Of a DNA stretch of 43,823 nucleotides, positions 21,923 to 34,726 are shown piece by piece. This stretch comes from Haplosporangium gracile. Its lineage: Eukaryota > Mortierellomycota > Mortierellomycetes > Mortierellales > Mortierellaceae. Position 1 is the stretch's first letter, and each line of letters opens with the position of its first letter. The notes below the pieces were generated by a model, which made no database searches, had not been told where the DNA came from, and worked only from the letters and a program-made list of their open reading frames with translations. A program made the position numbers and the translations under genes. The stretch covers positions 1-43,823 of the forward strand of contig JAAAUF010000269.1 of NCBI GenBank assembly GCA_015499985.1. Direction: 5' to 3'.

Positions 21923-24273
21923 ATTGATTTTTTTATTGTATGTGTGAGGAGAGAAAGGTAAAAAGGTTGTTAAGGTGAGGGAGTGAGAGGGTGAAGATGA
22001 TAAGGGTGTGGAGAAAAGAAAGAAAAAAGAAAAAAAGAGAGCAGGAGGTGAAGGATATTCGAGTTTATATATCCGAAGGACGACGAAAAGAGAGCAATAA
22101 CCCAGGCACCATGCGCTACACCAATATTCATAAATAACAGGGACAACACGATTCACTTTATGAGTGGTCAACAATTGACCTAAGGGCATTTATTCATTCA
22201 CTGAAAGGAAAGAAGATAGGGTGGGGTGAAGCAAAGGAGGAGGGGCCAGACTCGAGGGGAGGATGGTGCAAGGTATGGTGTTCGTATTTTCTGTACAGTA
22301 CATTAACGGCTGTCATGCGATGGGATATTTGTCACACAGAAAAATCATCCGTGTTGTCCGTTGTCTGCTGTCGGTTTGAGGGAAGGGGGAGGGGAATAGT
22401 GTTTATACACATCCAAGATAGAAAGAACCTGAGGCTGGCGTTGTATTGTAGACAGTAGAGAATACAGTAGACTGTGGAGACATATACTTGTACCATGGCA
22501 ATAACAACAAAAACAGATTTAGTATGTTATAGCAACATGCGGCTCTATTGACTACATAAGAGTAAAAGGGCACACACATTCTCCTCTGTTTGTATAAGTA
22601 TTTGTTTGTTTGTGTATGAGACTTCTCGGGCAGTTCAGGGACAATTGCCCTTCTTTAACAGCAAACAGGAGTGTCTATTCAGTAAAGAGACAAACAAAAC
22701 ACGGCGCTCGCTGGCCATCTCTGGTTGGTTGGTTGGTGGTTGTTTTGTTTGGCTGTTTGGTGGGTCGGGACAAAGCTTATATACCCATCCATTCATCCAA
22801 CCCTCCTCCACATTCGATTGTTGTTGTTGAAGAGGTAGAGAAGGAAGGAGGAAGGAAGAAAGAAGGAAAGAAAAAAAAAAGAATGCTCTCAATGCAGATT
22901 CACGGAGAGGAGAGTACACGCTTACACAAAAAAGGAAAACCTTCACTCCTCAAACTTACAGAGGACAACGACTTGTCTGCTCTACTTTGTGGAGAAAACA
23001 AACGAAAGGGGACCTTGCGCCCATTGATAGCCGACCATCCACCCACTCTCTTCCCTGCCTTTCAATTCAATAATAATCATGCCCGCCTTCAATATGGTGC
23101 TGTTCTTCAACTGTTTACGCCCGCCATACTATGGTGGGTGACACATCGGTACAACGGTTGCCACGTCAGAACACGCTATCGCCCCACTTACTCATTAAGC
23201 AATTGTCCATCTCCCATGTGTGTGTGTTTTTCTCTGTCCTTCGAATGCATGGATTTCTCTCTCTCCCTCCCTTTTTTTTTTCTCTCTCTCTGTCTTTGCA
23301 CATGTTGATTTTAATTACTCACTCGCAGCGTGCGTGGGCGCTTTACTGTGTTCGTCGCATACAGTTGCGATATGAATTGATGATGATGATGATGTGTTGT
23401 GCAAGGGGCACAAACGTGTCGAATGGCAAGAAGAATGGAAGCACAGGGTGAAAAGGGCGAAGGGCGAAACAAGAAGGGGGGGGGGGGGTGCAGGGTGGAT
23501 GAGTGTGTGTGAATGTGTGTGGATTGATGACAAAGCACCATTCTCCTTTGTTTGTTTACTATATTTCTTTCTGAGCAAATAAGTGAAGAAGTGGACAAGA
23601 TGCTTTTCATTCCATGTCTCTTTCCTTCCTTCATCTCTCTTCTTCTCCTCGTCTCTTCTTCTTCTGCTATCTTTTTGTATTTCAGACCTTTTCGTCGCTT
23701 AGTGTTCTCGTCTGTTTTTCCCTTTTGGATTGTTTTCCTCTTCCTCGCACTCAAAACACAGCCCATGAAAGGCATATTTTCCACGTGATATGCGTAGAAG
23801 ACACTCACAAGACGCGTAAACGGGCGAGAAGCCCTTCTTCCTTTCTTCCCAGGGGAGGTCATCGTCCATAGGCTCCTTACAAGGTCAGACTGGCTTGGAC
23901 ACCGCCATGGTTTATTTACATTTAGTGGACAGGGTGGCTAAGTCAACCGGTGTCTTTATCTCTCTCTTCTTTTTTCTCTTTACTGACCCTATTTGGAGAA
24001 TGACCATTCGTACAATAATGACAAAAAAAAAGAAAAGAGCTGAGCGTACCATAACTGTCCACATAGATCCACAGTATATCCACTTGCGAAACGAACAAAG
24101 ACCGCGCCACTCTCCTCTTTGACACAGTTTGATATCCAAAGTGTATCCATAGTTCTGGAGTCAACTTCATTTCACCTCTTTTCACCTCAATCATCCTTTC
24201 TCTCTTTTTAACAGAACTCATCACTGTCATTTTCACCACCACTTTTCACTCCACTTTCACCATCACCCTTACA
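21923..24273. other. Long intergenic region
   Basis: About 2.35 kb without a supported gene. It must hold the promoter of the KDEL gene (CT-rich on the minus strand, 21950-22060) and of the gene at 24274, whose leader is pyrimidine-rich (CACTTTTCACTCCACTTTCA). In between are low-complexity patches: GGTTGGTT repeats near 22724, a GT-rich patch near 22720-22760, a CT tract near 23260-23295, a 13-G run at 23476-23488 and CT-rich sequence at 23600-23720. Open frames of up to about 230 codons here are low-complexity and lack motifs. Confidence 0.45.
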
Positions 24274-25232
24274 ATGGACGTGGACAACAACTTTATTCTC
24301 ACTAGTTGGTTAACACTAACTATCACCAAGAAGACCAGCCAGATTGCCGAAGACGGAACACTCAGCGTCGCGATTGCCGGCCAACGAGGCAGACATTCGA
24401 TCGAGCTCTTGCCATCGGACAACACTGCACCCTGGGGTACCAATGACAACGACTTCTATTCCAAAATTCAACTCCCCTGTTAAGTTGACGTCAAGGGGCG
24501 ATTGTCGATCAACGAGGGAGGAGACGAAGGAGGTCTCGTCAACTTGATCATGGTTGTTCAGAAATGGCGGTTTGTCAAGTCCACGTCGCCGAACTCCTCT
24601 GAAATTGATGGTAAACTATAACGATGTACAAAAATAGAGGAGAAAAACAAAAAAGCGGTGGCGACGGTAGCGCAATTCATTTTCCCTCTTTTTATGATCT
24701 GACCCATATATGCCTATTGTTTAATTAAGCTCGGATAGACAAGGAAGTTAAATACGGTGATTGCCACAACAGGACCGCCCGACAGAGGAAGGCAACTACC
24801 TCCAAAAGACTCATCGAGCCTGCAAACTCAAGGGATGCCGACTACAAGCGCTCAAAGTCAAGGCTATCTTCCTCTAATCGAGAGCACTTTCATTCCCCTC
24901 AGGATGTAGTTTGTGTTTCGCACCACCAACTGCGATTGCCGACCATCTCAGACTTCCAGCCCCATCAAACCGTCTTGCCGTCCTTTTTGCCACACACGAT
25001 CCGTCCCCGCCCCTCTCGCATGCGAATGGCCGACTCTTTCTACTTTGACGGCAGGGGATACTGCAGACCGCCGAGCGAAGGCGTAGGAGTGGCCTTTCCC
25101 CGTGAATATGACGGTCTGTATGCGTTCGAGCAGACGTTCAGTGATGGTCGTCGACGGATTGTTCGGATTGCTATTAATGCACAGGCAGAGGAGAGTGTTG
25201 ACGCGATGGTTGTTTATGAGGACTGGCGCTGA
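24274..25232 (+). CDS. Uncharacterised gene, possibly a pseudogene (in-frame TAA or 48-nt intron)
   Basis: An ATG at 24274 opens a beta-strand-like reading (MDVDNNFILTSWLTLTITKK, later GTLSVAIAGQRGRH and WGTNDNDFYSKIQLP). It meets TAA at 24481 and continues openly in the same frame (VDVKGRLSINEGGDEGGLVN, IMVVQKWRFVKS) to a GTAAAC donor at 24611. Removing intron 24611-24729 joins it in frame to 24730-25232, open for 167 codons and ending FSDGRRRIVRIAINAQ...VVYEDWR. Either the TAA is a real nonsense mutation, making this a pseudogene, or 24437-24484 (GT...AG, 48 nt, frame-neutral) is a very short intron, giving 263 aa. The middle of the second exon (Arg/Ser/Lys-rich) has less coding character than its end, so two separate genes are also possible. 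Function not recognised. Confidence 0.4.
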
Positions 25233-26212
25233 TAAGATCGATGGTTTTGTAGAAGGGAGTAAAGCGGGATAATATAAGTGCTTGCAACAATTGGGGTTCA
25301 ATTGAAGAAGTGTGATCGATATAGCCCTTGCATGGTGCCGCGGTATGTTCGTATGGGATCGTGCCCTCCTTTGACGTGTGATGTCTCGCCCTTTCTTCAT
25401 TCTGCTTGATAGAACCCTATCTTAGGGGTTGTTGATTGATTATGAGCAAGATAAAAAGTAGTTGCGGGCTATCATGATAATGAAGAGTAAGAACGGGGTG
25501 GAGAAGGACGTGGACTTGAAAGTATTTCTGCTAGGTGACTAGGTAGGTGTTTGAGGAACGAAGAAAGGATCTGTTATGAAATTCTCCGCGAGCTAGCGTT
25601 CAGGAAGACAGGGGCGAGCATGCCAATGAATAGTGGCTTAGCTCCTTATCAATTGGAGAAATTACTTCGGTTGGCATGCAAATAGCGATACGTGTGAAGT
25701 CTACTGGTCTATCTGTGCCTGTGCGTGCGTGTGTGTTTATGTGCCTCTTTTCTCCATTCAAATCATTTTATGATTCTATCCCTTTTCCCTCCCTCTCCCT
25801 CCTCCTCTCTTTCTCCCTCTGTCTCTGCCCTTTCTCTCTCCTTTCCACCGTTCATCTTCAAGCGAGCAGTTCTTTAACTGTTACTAGTCAATCACCCACC
25901 CTCCTTCCTCCTCCTCGTTCGCTCACTCGCTTCGTTGCACTACTCCATCAAACCCATACTCACACCTTATTACATCTCTTTCTCCCATCAACACAAGGAT
26001 CACCTTTTGTCTCCTTCCCTTCCCTTCGTCGCTTCCTGTTCTCTCTTCTCTCGCCACCAAAAAATTACATTTATTACGTTTGGGGCATGGCGTGAAATTT
26101 GTATTCATCCGCAAACAGCAAAAACACATCAACCCCCACGCCCCCTACCTACTCCCCTTCTTGATCCTCCTTTCCTTTCCTTCTTACCTTTCTTCCTTCA
26201 TCAGCAATAATA
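25233..26212. other. Upstream region and leader of MED13
   Basis: No gene is supported. From about 25780 to 26210 the plus strand is strongly pyrimidine-rich, typical of leader/promoter sequence for the MED13 ATG at 26213. Open frames in this tract are low-complexity Ser/Leu/Pro translations. Confidence 0.5.
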
Positions 26213-29200
26213 ATGCTCCATGACAACTTTCCCACAAACGTCTTTTCAATCGTACGTAACCAACCTCCTCTGTAATCTCGCGATTGTCTTTCATTACAAC
26301 AACATTAAGCACTACGCGTTTTTATAATACGATTAACATCGCCCTCTTCTTCTTTCATCTACATTTCAAAATATAGTCGGAGCTTACCTCGTTTGGATAT
26401 ACTCGATACACTCACAGTTGTCCTGCGCGTCAATTCGCGAGGCAGTTGAACGCGGACAGTTGGTCAAAGACTCCTTCTCGATCCCGTTCTTCAGCAGCAG
26501 CAGCAGGAACACAGCACAACTACAACCACCAACACAATGCTTCTGCAGAAATCTTACTTGCTGCTCATCAGGAATCAGATCCTCTCCTTACAGCCTACAT
26601 CAGTCTCTTGACCGCAAGGATACCATGTCATTGGCACTACTCTAACAAAGACAGGGACAAGAAGAATCCTCCTCTGCCAAACAAGACTAAACAACGGCGA
26701 TCAAGTGGTAGTGGTAGTACTTCTTTTCACCGGGAACTATGGGTCTTTTGGTTGAACGACAAGTCCTTGCTGGAAAACCATGGTCTCGAAGAACTACAAG
26801 GTAAATAATTATGCAAGCCATTGGTCTAAGAAGCTTTAATATCTCTGCAATGGCAAGCTAGACCTATGAGAACGGAATAATCCTCATGGAGCATGGACCA
26901 TCCACCCAGCAAACAAAAAAAATCTAACATAATCCACTGTTGAAACCTGTAATATAGAATGTCAATCGGGAAACATGACCTGGGACTCGATACTGCAGAG
27001 CAGCAACTCAGCAACCGCCGGGACATCACAAACATCGCAAGCTGGATCTGCAGAGCCAACCAGTGCTACCAAGGAGTACGAAATGTTCATTCGCGGACTA
27101 CGTAATGTCCTGGACCGGTAAGCCATCCTATCAGCATATCAGCATATCAACCATCAGTATGGCTGGTGTTTTTGTTGTTTCGTATACCCCACAATTCGAT
27201 CACCTCAGGCCTAATATAACATCGCATCCATGTTTGTCTCTGTCAATAGAGGAATGGTTGCCAAAGGCGGATATCGCTTGGGGTCGTCATATGTGTTCCC
27301 AGCATCATTACAACCACGACTCGACGGATCAATCCTTCCCAACTTTCCCAAGATGCCGTCTATGTAAGCCGCAGACAGGAAGTCTCAAGGGTACAAATCA
27401 TACACAGGAGTGCTCTTTGGGTACTAAAACGATACTTCCTCTTCTACTGTTATAGGACGATGTTATCGTGCACTGTGACGATGTACCTGTCCTTGACAAA
27501 CCTCATTTTTCAGCCCATCTTTCAACACCATCGACTTCGCGTATTGGAAGTAGCCGACTTGGATCCACGTGAAACGTCAGAGAAAGAACTGAGGGGTAAG
27601 GTTATGGATTCTAGACTTTTCTGATGTGTTGGAAAGAAGTCCAAAGAAAAGTTAATTCGAAAGACTCACTAGATTTTGTTCTAATCCTATATAGTGCTCA
27701 TCAGCCCACATGGAACAACGGCAATACTTCGACTGCAGGACATGGCGGAGTTCACGGAGGAGCAAACGCAAAAGTGCCTCGACAGCTGGGCTGACCATTT
27801 TGGGACGAATCAGGAGTTGGTAAACGAGATTTCTCGGACACTACCGCGACTTGTTGCTGTCAGTGTCAAGTCGGGGCAAAACGAGGTAGTGCTTCAATGT
27901 CCGACGGAGCGCGTTTTCGTGCCTGTTTCCTGTAAAGAGTCACCAAGTGATGTCGGCCAGCTGGATGGCATGGGCTCCAGGAACCTTGGGTTTATTGAGG
28001 ATCTGGGCGCAAAGTTCGCTGTGTGGTCTTGGCAGGAAAAAACAAGGAATGCAATCGCCTCACCTGCAGTGCCAAAGCTCGTACAGCCTGTATCAGAGCA
28101 CACGCCTGTCCTCGCAGAGCCCAGGAACCGACTCAAGGCTGGTTCATCAGCATGGCAACAGCAGCAGCAACAGATCCAGCAGCAATTGCTTCAGCAACAG
28201 CAGCAACAACAACAGCAACAGCAATCACAAAATTTTTTCCTGCAACAACAACAGGATGCACTTGTAAAGCGATCGAGCAACTTGCCCATATACGATACCA
28301 ACAGGATCGACTACTGGTCCTACACCGATCCCTATGCCTACCTCACCTCAATCGTCCTCAACTCCTGTGCGAACGCCGAGTCGAAGGGAGCTGACTCACC
28401 ATCTGCAGCAGATAATCAGGTGTCGATTGTTGTCCCCGTGACACCAACAGCCAAGCCGATCCGATCGCGACCCAACTTGACCAAGAGCACGACAGGGTCC
28501 AAGGAAGCTGATGGCTGGATCAGGGTGCGACCCAGACGAAACACTGTAGCACCGCCGAGTACACACAACTTTGGCGCTTTGGACACCCCTGATACCAACC
28601 AGGCGGCGTGGAGTAATGGGCTTGATCCGGGATCGATGCCGGCGTCAGAGATCGAGTATGTTAAATGCAAATATCACGCTGTTTGTTTTATATAGCTGGG
28701 AGGGCAATCTTGTTATTTTAGACATCCGTTTTTAACCAAAGCCGACTTAATTATTTTTCTTTACTTAGATCAAACACCAACAACTCGACTCAGTTCAATG
28801 CGAATACGTCAAATGATCCCTCTCAGGCCGATGCTCAGAATGCCAGCACCAACACCTCGTCGTATCAGTTGCCGATCGACCTGCCTGCAGACAATAGCGA
28901 CATGATGTCAGGCCTTATGGACGTGAATTCGATGATGAGCCTGTATGGCGCTGGAAATTCGGACGATCTCGAGGACTGGGGTGTCGTCACCAAGGATGAC
29001 TTTAGCTTTTTTGACGAGGTAACTCACCTAAAGGGGGATTATATATTTGGTGATTCTATTATTAGATGTCACAGAGTTATATGTGCATCCATGTGTACAG
29101 CACATAGAAAAAAAATAGGCCACCTTTTCATTAACTTTACTATTTTTGAACGTCATGTTATAGCAACCACGGAGTGCACCAGCGCCGCGTCCATTGCCAA

Positions 29201-32200
29201 TGATACCAGACCTATCCTTCGACAGCCTGCAGAGCAGTATACCCATGTCGTCGGCCGCTCTCAACATGATGTCCGACGTCTCATCAGCAGTCTCGTCTGT
29301 TATCTCAACAACGAACGGTATGATGGTGTCCTTTCCGGACGGCATGATGACATCCAGCCCAATCGACGACGACGGCCTCTTGGACAATATGGACCTCGAC
29401 CTATCAAGTTTTGGCAATATGGCATCACCATCCACAGTCATTTTACCCCCAGGAGGAACAGATCGACTTGTCGCGGTATCCTCGTCATCTGCCGCCATTT
29501 CACCCTTAAGTGACCAATCTCTTGCTCCACAAGCTGGTCAAGATGTCAGCATGCAAATGCCAAAATTACAAGCAGTGGAAAAGGAATTCAACCAATTCGA
29601 CAGTCAGCATCATCATCAATCACCACCGCCGCAAACATCGTTGCAATTATCATCACCAGATACAACCGTCATCAAAAGATCATCGATTCTGGTCACTCAT
29701 CTGAATTCGCCTGTCCAGAGCTTTATACCCTCATCATTCTCTCCACTCAAAATCGTCGGAGCTGACCTTGTCGACGAGTCGAAATACAAGATCGGTGGCC
29801 GATTTGCTTACCGTCGACTCTCCAAGCGCAGGAAATCATCTATCCCAGACCCGCTTAATCTCTACCGTCGAGAGTCCAAGATGCTGCCCTTTTACCAGCC
29901 TGGGAAGGACCAAGAGTGGATCATGCCCCCTCGGAAAGAGAAGCAGCGACAGAAGGCAAAGTCTCAGCCTTTTATGAATGGGATCATTTGGAACGGATTC
30001 AAGCCCGGAGGATCGATCAACATCGTCCAGATGGGCTCGCAGTCAGCTCAACAAAAATCTGCGATGACCAGACCTGGATCGCTCATCAGATCTGCTTCAA
30101 CCCCTGCCACTGCTTGGGGTCTCTCATCATATCCTCTTCACTCTAGCCTCAAGCGTAAGAAGGAAGCCGAGAGCGCGAGTGGAGACAGCGACAGCGACTC
30201 TAGCTCAAGCTCATCCACAGACGACAGCGACGATGGTAGCTCGATCGCTTTTAACACATTTCGGCCCCAGTTCGGTCAACTTTTGCGCAAAAGGGACGAA
30301 GCCGGGAAGTTTGGGAGCGACGGGCAGAAAGACGCGTGGACTTTGCGCGGGGTCAACTCGGCGAGATTTGTCGCCACCATCCTCGACCAAGCCATGTACA
30401 CATCCGCTGGAAATGTACTCCTAAACCTTGACTCTGCTTCAGCACATCAGCCACCGACGGCCGCAAGGAGTATGGGATGGAGCTCGGCAGCTGCCTATCA
30501 CTCCGAAATTGAATTCGACACGCCTTTTACACCGGTCATATTTTCAGCTGCACCCCCCGCACTTGTGGAGGAGCTCTCAGCGATCCATGGGTCGTTGGCC
30601 TCCGAGTACTTTCTGGAGGCAGTCAAGACACTGTGCGAGCAAGCTGTTCTGGGCGCCTATCCTTTTGCCGGGTCGAATGAGGTGACTGGAACAAGTGGCG
30701 AAATAACAGAGGGCGAGAGTTTCCATGTCATGTTGGCACGCCGGAAGATCTTGACCCAACAGTTGAACGAAGGTATGATTTTGTTGAGTGCTGTAGTATT
30801 GTACATGTTGATAANNNNNNNNNNGTGAAATTTTATATTACATTCCTGATCATAGGTGTTGCCACGGTCCCAGCGCTCGGAGACGAATCCTTCCGGAATG
30901 TAATGGAGATCAAGACGGTCATCTTTGATCTCCTAGGTCACCTGCGCGGGAACCCATCCGACGACACGGTGGCCTTGCCTGTGCCCTCGGAGGCGGCTCA
31001 GGAAATGGGCATGGGCATTACAACTCTTCATGGACATCATCACCACTCTAGCCAGAGCAATATCGTTCCTCCTGTTATCATGAAGGGACCTTTGACCCTT
31101 CTCCAATACTTTACACTGGGAGAGATTCAGCAGATGCCGTCCAAGTACGGCAAATATCAAGTCAAGAAGAAGAAGACGGCAGAGCCAGCCCTCATGCAGC
31201 TCCTTCCACCAGACATTGTCGTCGGACACAACGATGACTGGCTCGAGGCCTCACCGATGATTTTGAGGTTTTGGGAGAAACTGAGTCTGGGACCCTACTC
31301 GAGCAAAAAGAGCATTTCCTACTTTGTCGTCTATCCGGAGAGCGCTGATATGGAGAACAATGTCTCTCGATTCTGGAGGGAGCTGAGCGTTTTGTTTGAG
31401 ACTTCCCTCCTCGGAAAGCACCAGCCCGGGATACTGCCGGACTACAAGCCCGGTCTAGTCCCGATCCCCCTCCTTCCAGCGTTGGCCGGCGAATCGATGG
31501 AGGCGAGACAGGTCCGAAGCTATATCGATGGTTGCCAGAAACTGGGATCACTTTTAGGCGCAGACTGCAAGGACAAGGACGTTCACACAGTCATTTACAT
31601 AGTGAACCCGTTCACTCACGGTGCGGGTTACTTTGACCTATGTCGGTGCTTCTCCATCATGAAGACACAGTTCAGGACGGCGATGGGCTCCATGGTGACG
31701 CCAATGGAGCAGCCGCGCGAGAACCTGGTCTTGCAGTTGGTCCCGATCCAGCATGTGATCAACCCATCGACTTTTGGAGGGTATTTGCTCTTTGGGCTCA
31801 AAGACATTGCCTTTTCAGTCTACGCCAAGTGCAAGGTCTTTTTGGAGCGTGCCACCTTCTCCCGCGATTTCCTGGCTCAGGTCAACACCTACGCCCCGCT
31901 GTTTGCCCTAGCCAAGACGACCCCGCCTACTATTCATTTTGACGTGCACCAGAAGCCCAACTCGATGCCGAAGCCACTAGCGACGCTTCATGTGGGCTAC
32001 GGATTTAGTCTGGATGGTCGATGGCTGATTTGTGTCTGGACAGACCACCGAGGCGAGTTGCTTGAGCAATTGGTCTTGGATATGACCGACAATACCAGCA
32101 GGATACTTATGTCTGGAAAGTCTTCCAGCGTCAACGGAGATCACAGCAGCAGCAGCAGCAACAGCAGGAGCCCTCCGCTTTTGGCTGGCATCAAGGAGAT

Positions 32201-33923
32201 CTGGAATCGGACGCTAGTCTACCAAAAGCGGGGATCGTTCACCTGGAAAACTGTCATCAGCAAACTCGGGCTGATGACACGGACAGAGCTGCAAGAATGG
32301 ACTCGACTAACGGCTGGTACGAACTATACTGCGGTAGTGGCAGTCAATATTGATTCTGCTTTGCGGATGTATCCTCATAATCGCGGGGCCGAGTACCTTT
32401 CATCAGGCATGACCCCCAACACCAGCGGCGTCAACACTCCCACCAACCTAGGGCTCGTTCAGACAGCGGGATTGGGCGTCGGGACACCACATGTCGGATC
32501 GAATTCGATGGTCCCCAACATTACTAATTCGTCAACAGCAACTTCGACACCAGATGTGGCGACCGCACCGGCAACGCCACTGAACTATGGAAACTCTGGA
32601 AACAATGCGGCCACTGGGTTAGGCATTGCCGGAGCAGCAGCCTTAGGAGGAGGACCATTGGGAGGAGGCGGTGGAATGGCTGGGATTGGTGGTGTTTCAG
32701 GGAACGAGATTTTGGAGAACAGTGCCGGACAGGTGTATGCGATGATCCTGAACCATCGCATCCCCCTGATTGTACCGCAGCGGGAAGCTGATCTTTCGCG
32801 GACTGGTCGCAGTGACAGACGGGGAGGAGGAAGAGGAGGAGAAGGTGGGCCGCGACTTGGAAATCAATCGGATGTGAGCGAGACAAAGCCAATTGCTGGA
32901 CCGAAGGAGGAGCCCGAGGAGCCGGAGGAGGGCGAATACGACAGCAAGGATATTCAACTGGAGGACAGCGTCATGACTACACCATTGGCAGACCTAGATC
33001 AGGATCTTGATATGGAGCCAAAGGTCAAGCAAGAGGAAACGTCTAGCCAGCATGTGCTGCTCAAAGCTGAGAGCATTAATGAGAAGAAGGAGTCGTTGTC
33101 TGAACAATCAGATCCATCACTGCCTTTACTCACAGGAGGGAACGATCTGATTGTGCCTCTCTCGAGCGGATATCTGATCCAGGTGCCGATCCAATCCAAC
33201 TCGGTGATGAGGGAGAAACATGCTCTGGAGGCACTCGGTGTCGAGGTTCATCTACTCCACCTTCAGCGCATTCCGACTCCGACTCCGCCACCAACTCTTA
33301 AACCCGCACCGACAACGCCTCCAGCTCCGCGGCGACCGATGACAGGCAAGGAGCACCTCGCAGCGTACAGACCATCAACTAAGCCGATGTTGCACTTCCA
33401 ACCGGTGCGCTCTACGGCCTATCATCTGAGCCGGATTCCTGCATTACGCCCTATTGCGTCCAAGTATTTGCCGTATCGACCCAGCAGCTTTTCAGCTTCG
33501 CAATTTCGTGTTCGACCTCCATCTTCAGCGGCTTCGCCTACTTCTTCAACAAGCGGCAAGAACTCGTTGAGCCAGAGCCCAGGAGGGTCAATCGGGAAGG
33601 GTATATCGGCACCAGACATGAGAGGGTCAGGATTAGGGTCTAGTGGAAGTGGAGCTGGAAGCGGAGGATCATCATCAGCGACTGGTGAGAAGGGCACTGG
33701 TGGAGGCGGCAAGGGAGGAGAAAAGGGCGGCGATAAGGGAGGGTCGACAGCTGCAAGCACGGCGATCAAGGGCACGGTGGCAGCCAGCTCGACGCGCGAG
33801 ATCCTGAAGCAATTCCATGCTCTGTCGTATCTGTCGCAGTCGCCTGTCCAGACCAATTGTCTGCCGAACCATCTGGTCTTGGTTGAGAGGCTGTCACGGG
33901 TGTTGCTTCTTGTGCGCGAATAG
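26213..33923 (+). CDS. MED13: Mediator subunit MED13 (SRB9/SSN2), complete, 9 exons
   Basis: Exons: 26213-26251, 26377-26800, 26958-27117, 27250-27363, 27456-27595, 27695-28655, 28769-29018, 29164-30772 and 30856-33923; 6765 nt, 2254 aa (human 2174). The 13-codon first exon (MLHDNFPTNVFSI) leads into the N-terminal domain (SELTSFGYTRY, HRELWVFWLND). Further markers are VFVPVSCKESPSDVGQ, the linker motif DWGVVTKDDFSFFDE, the Argonaute-like MID segment (VGHNDDWLEASPMILRFWEKL, about residue 1355; PYSSKKSISYFVVYP) and the PIWI-like end (DGRWLICVWTDHRGELLEQL, LPNHLVLVERLSRVLLLV). MED13 bridges the Cdk8 kinase module to core Mediator. A Gln-rich tract lies near residues 447-485, a phospho-type Ser/Asp run near 30180-30240, and a Gly-rich region follows the MID/PIWI part. 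Intron 8 contains a 10-N gap. Confidence 0.97.
30815..30824. other. Short assembly gap (10 N) in MED13 intron 8
   Basis: Ten N lie inside the intron 30773-30855, between a GTATGA donor and a CATAG acceptor. They do not affect the coding sequence. Confidence 0.95.
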
Positions 33924-33962
33924 ACAGCGCAAAAGGGTAGATCGGATGCCAGTAGCGGGTAT

Positions 33963-33993
33963 CAACAACAACAACAACAACAACAACAACAAA
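33963..33993. repeat. (CAA)n microsatellite in the MED13 3' region
   Basis: About ten CAA/ACA units lie 40 bases after the MED13 stop, followed by a possible polyadenylation region (ATTAAAAGATAAAG). Confidence 0.85.
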
Positions 33994-34312
33994 GTCATCA
34001 TCATCACCACCATGTACATTAAAAGATAAAGAATATTTTCTCGAGACCTGCTTCAGTGTACTCATCTCACAAATTGACGACTGCATAATTTTTGAAGTGT
34101 TTTTATTCTTTGACTTTTTTGTTGATCTTTGATCCCGATTCAAGGCCGCCTGTATGTTGATGGTTTTCCTCCTGCGTTGGTGTAAAAAGAGTCGAAAAAG
34201 GTCCCAAAAAAAGGTCTGACCGTGAAAAGCAGAGAAGCAAAGACTGTCAAAAAAAGCAGGGGGACGGGTGGGTGGGGGTCGAGAAAGAAAAAAAAAGGTT
34301 GAAGAAAACTCT

Positions 34313-34726
34313 TTAAACCTCCATGATCTCGCGAAGACGGCGAGTGGTGGAGCGGACGGTGGCGGCAGCGGTGGTCGACAAAGTCCAGGCACCTCCGGCC
34401 ATGGTCTTCTTGCATCCGCGGCACTTCCAGATACCAACGGATTGGCGCTTGACGGCATCCTGTTTTATTTTTTGTTTCCATTTGCGAAAGAGAAGTTGTG
34501 AGGACTTTGTTAGTTGTCGTTCCTTGCAGTTTTGTTTAGCATGTTCGTTTTTCATCATTGACAAGTGCAACAAAAGAGAAAAGAAGGAGGAACTTACACG
34601 ACCGCAGAAAGTGCAAGTGTACTTGCTGTGCTGGGTGATTTCCATCTTCTTGACCTGCTTACGGAGCGAGGCACCATAACGGATACCGTATTTACCAACA
34701 ACTCCGACCTTCTTAGTGCGCTTAGC
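34313..34726 (-). CDS. RPL43: 60S ribosomal protein eL43 (RPL43/RPL37A), start exon not located
   Basis: Two coding exons on the minus strand, 34726-34598 and 34459-34313, encode [20 protein letters not shown]... to ...RRLREIMEV. With a Met supplied the protein is 92 aa, the normal family length. The zinc-ribbon cysteines are all present (C39, C42, C57, C60; CTFCGR and WKCRGC). It sits in the large ribosomal subunit. Exon 2 begins at GCT directly after a TATAG acceptor, so the start ATG must lie in a separate upstream exon consisting essentially of the initiator codon, as in yeast RPL43. The only ATG-GT found upstream within ~1 kb is at 35774-35772 (ATG|GTGAAC), implying a 1045-nt intron; this is unproven. 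Convergent with MED13. Confidence 0.96.
   Translation of the reverse strand, partial: AKRTKKVGVVGKYGIRYGASLRKQVKKMEITQHSKYTCTFCGRVSSSFFSLLLHLSMMKNEHAKQNCKERQLTKSSQLLFRKWKQKIKQDAVKRQSVGIWKCRGCKKTMAGGAWTLSTTAAATVRSTTRRLREIMEV

Noticed and set aside
22610..23308. 232-codon plus-strand frame in the intergenic region
   Set aside because: Composition changes block by block with low-complexity ends, with no domain or hydrophobic pattern.
25676..26095. 139-codon frame upstream of MED13
   Set aside because: It is a Ser/Leu/Phe/Pro translation of the pyrimidine-rich leader.
27063..27455. 130-codon frame within MED13 exons 3-5
   Set aside because: It is a different frame running through introns; the spliced MED13 frame explains the region.
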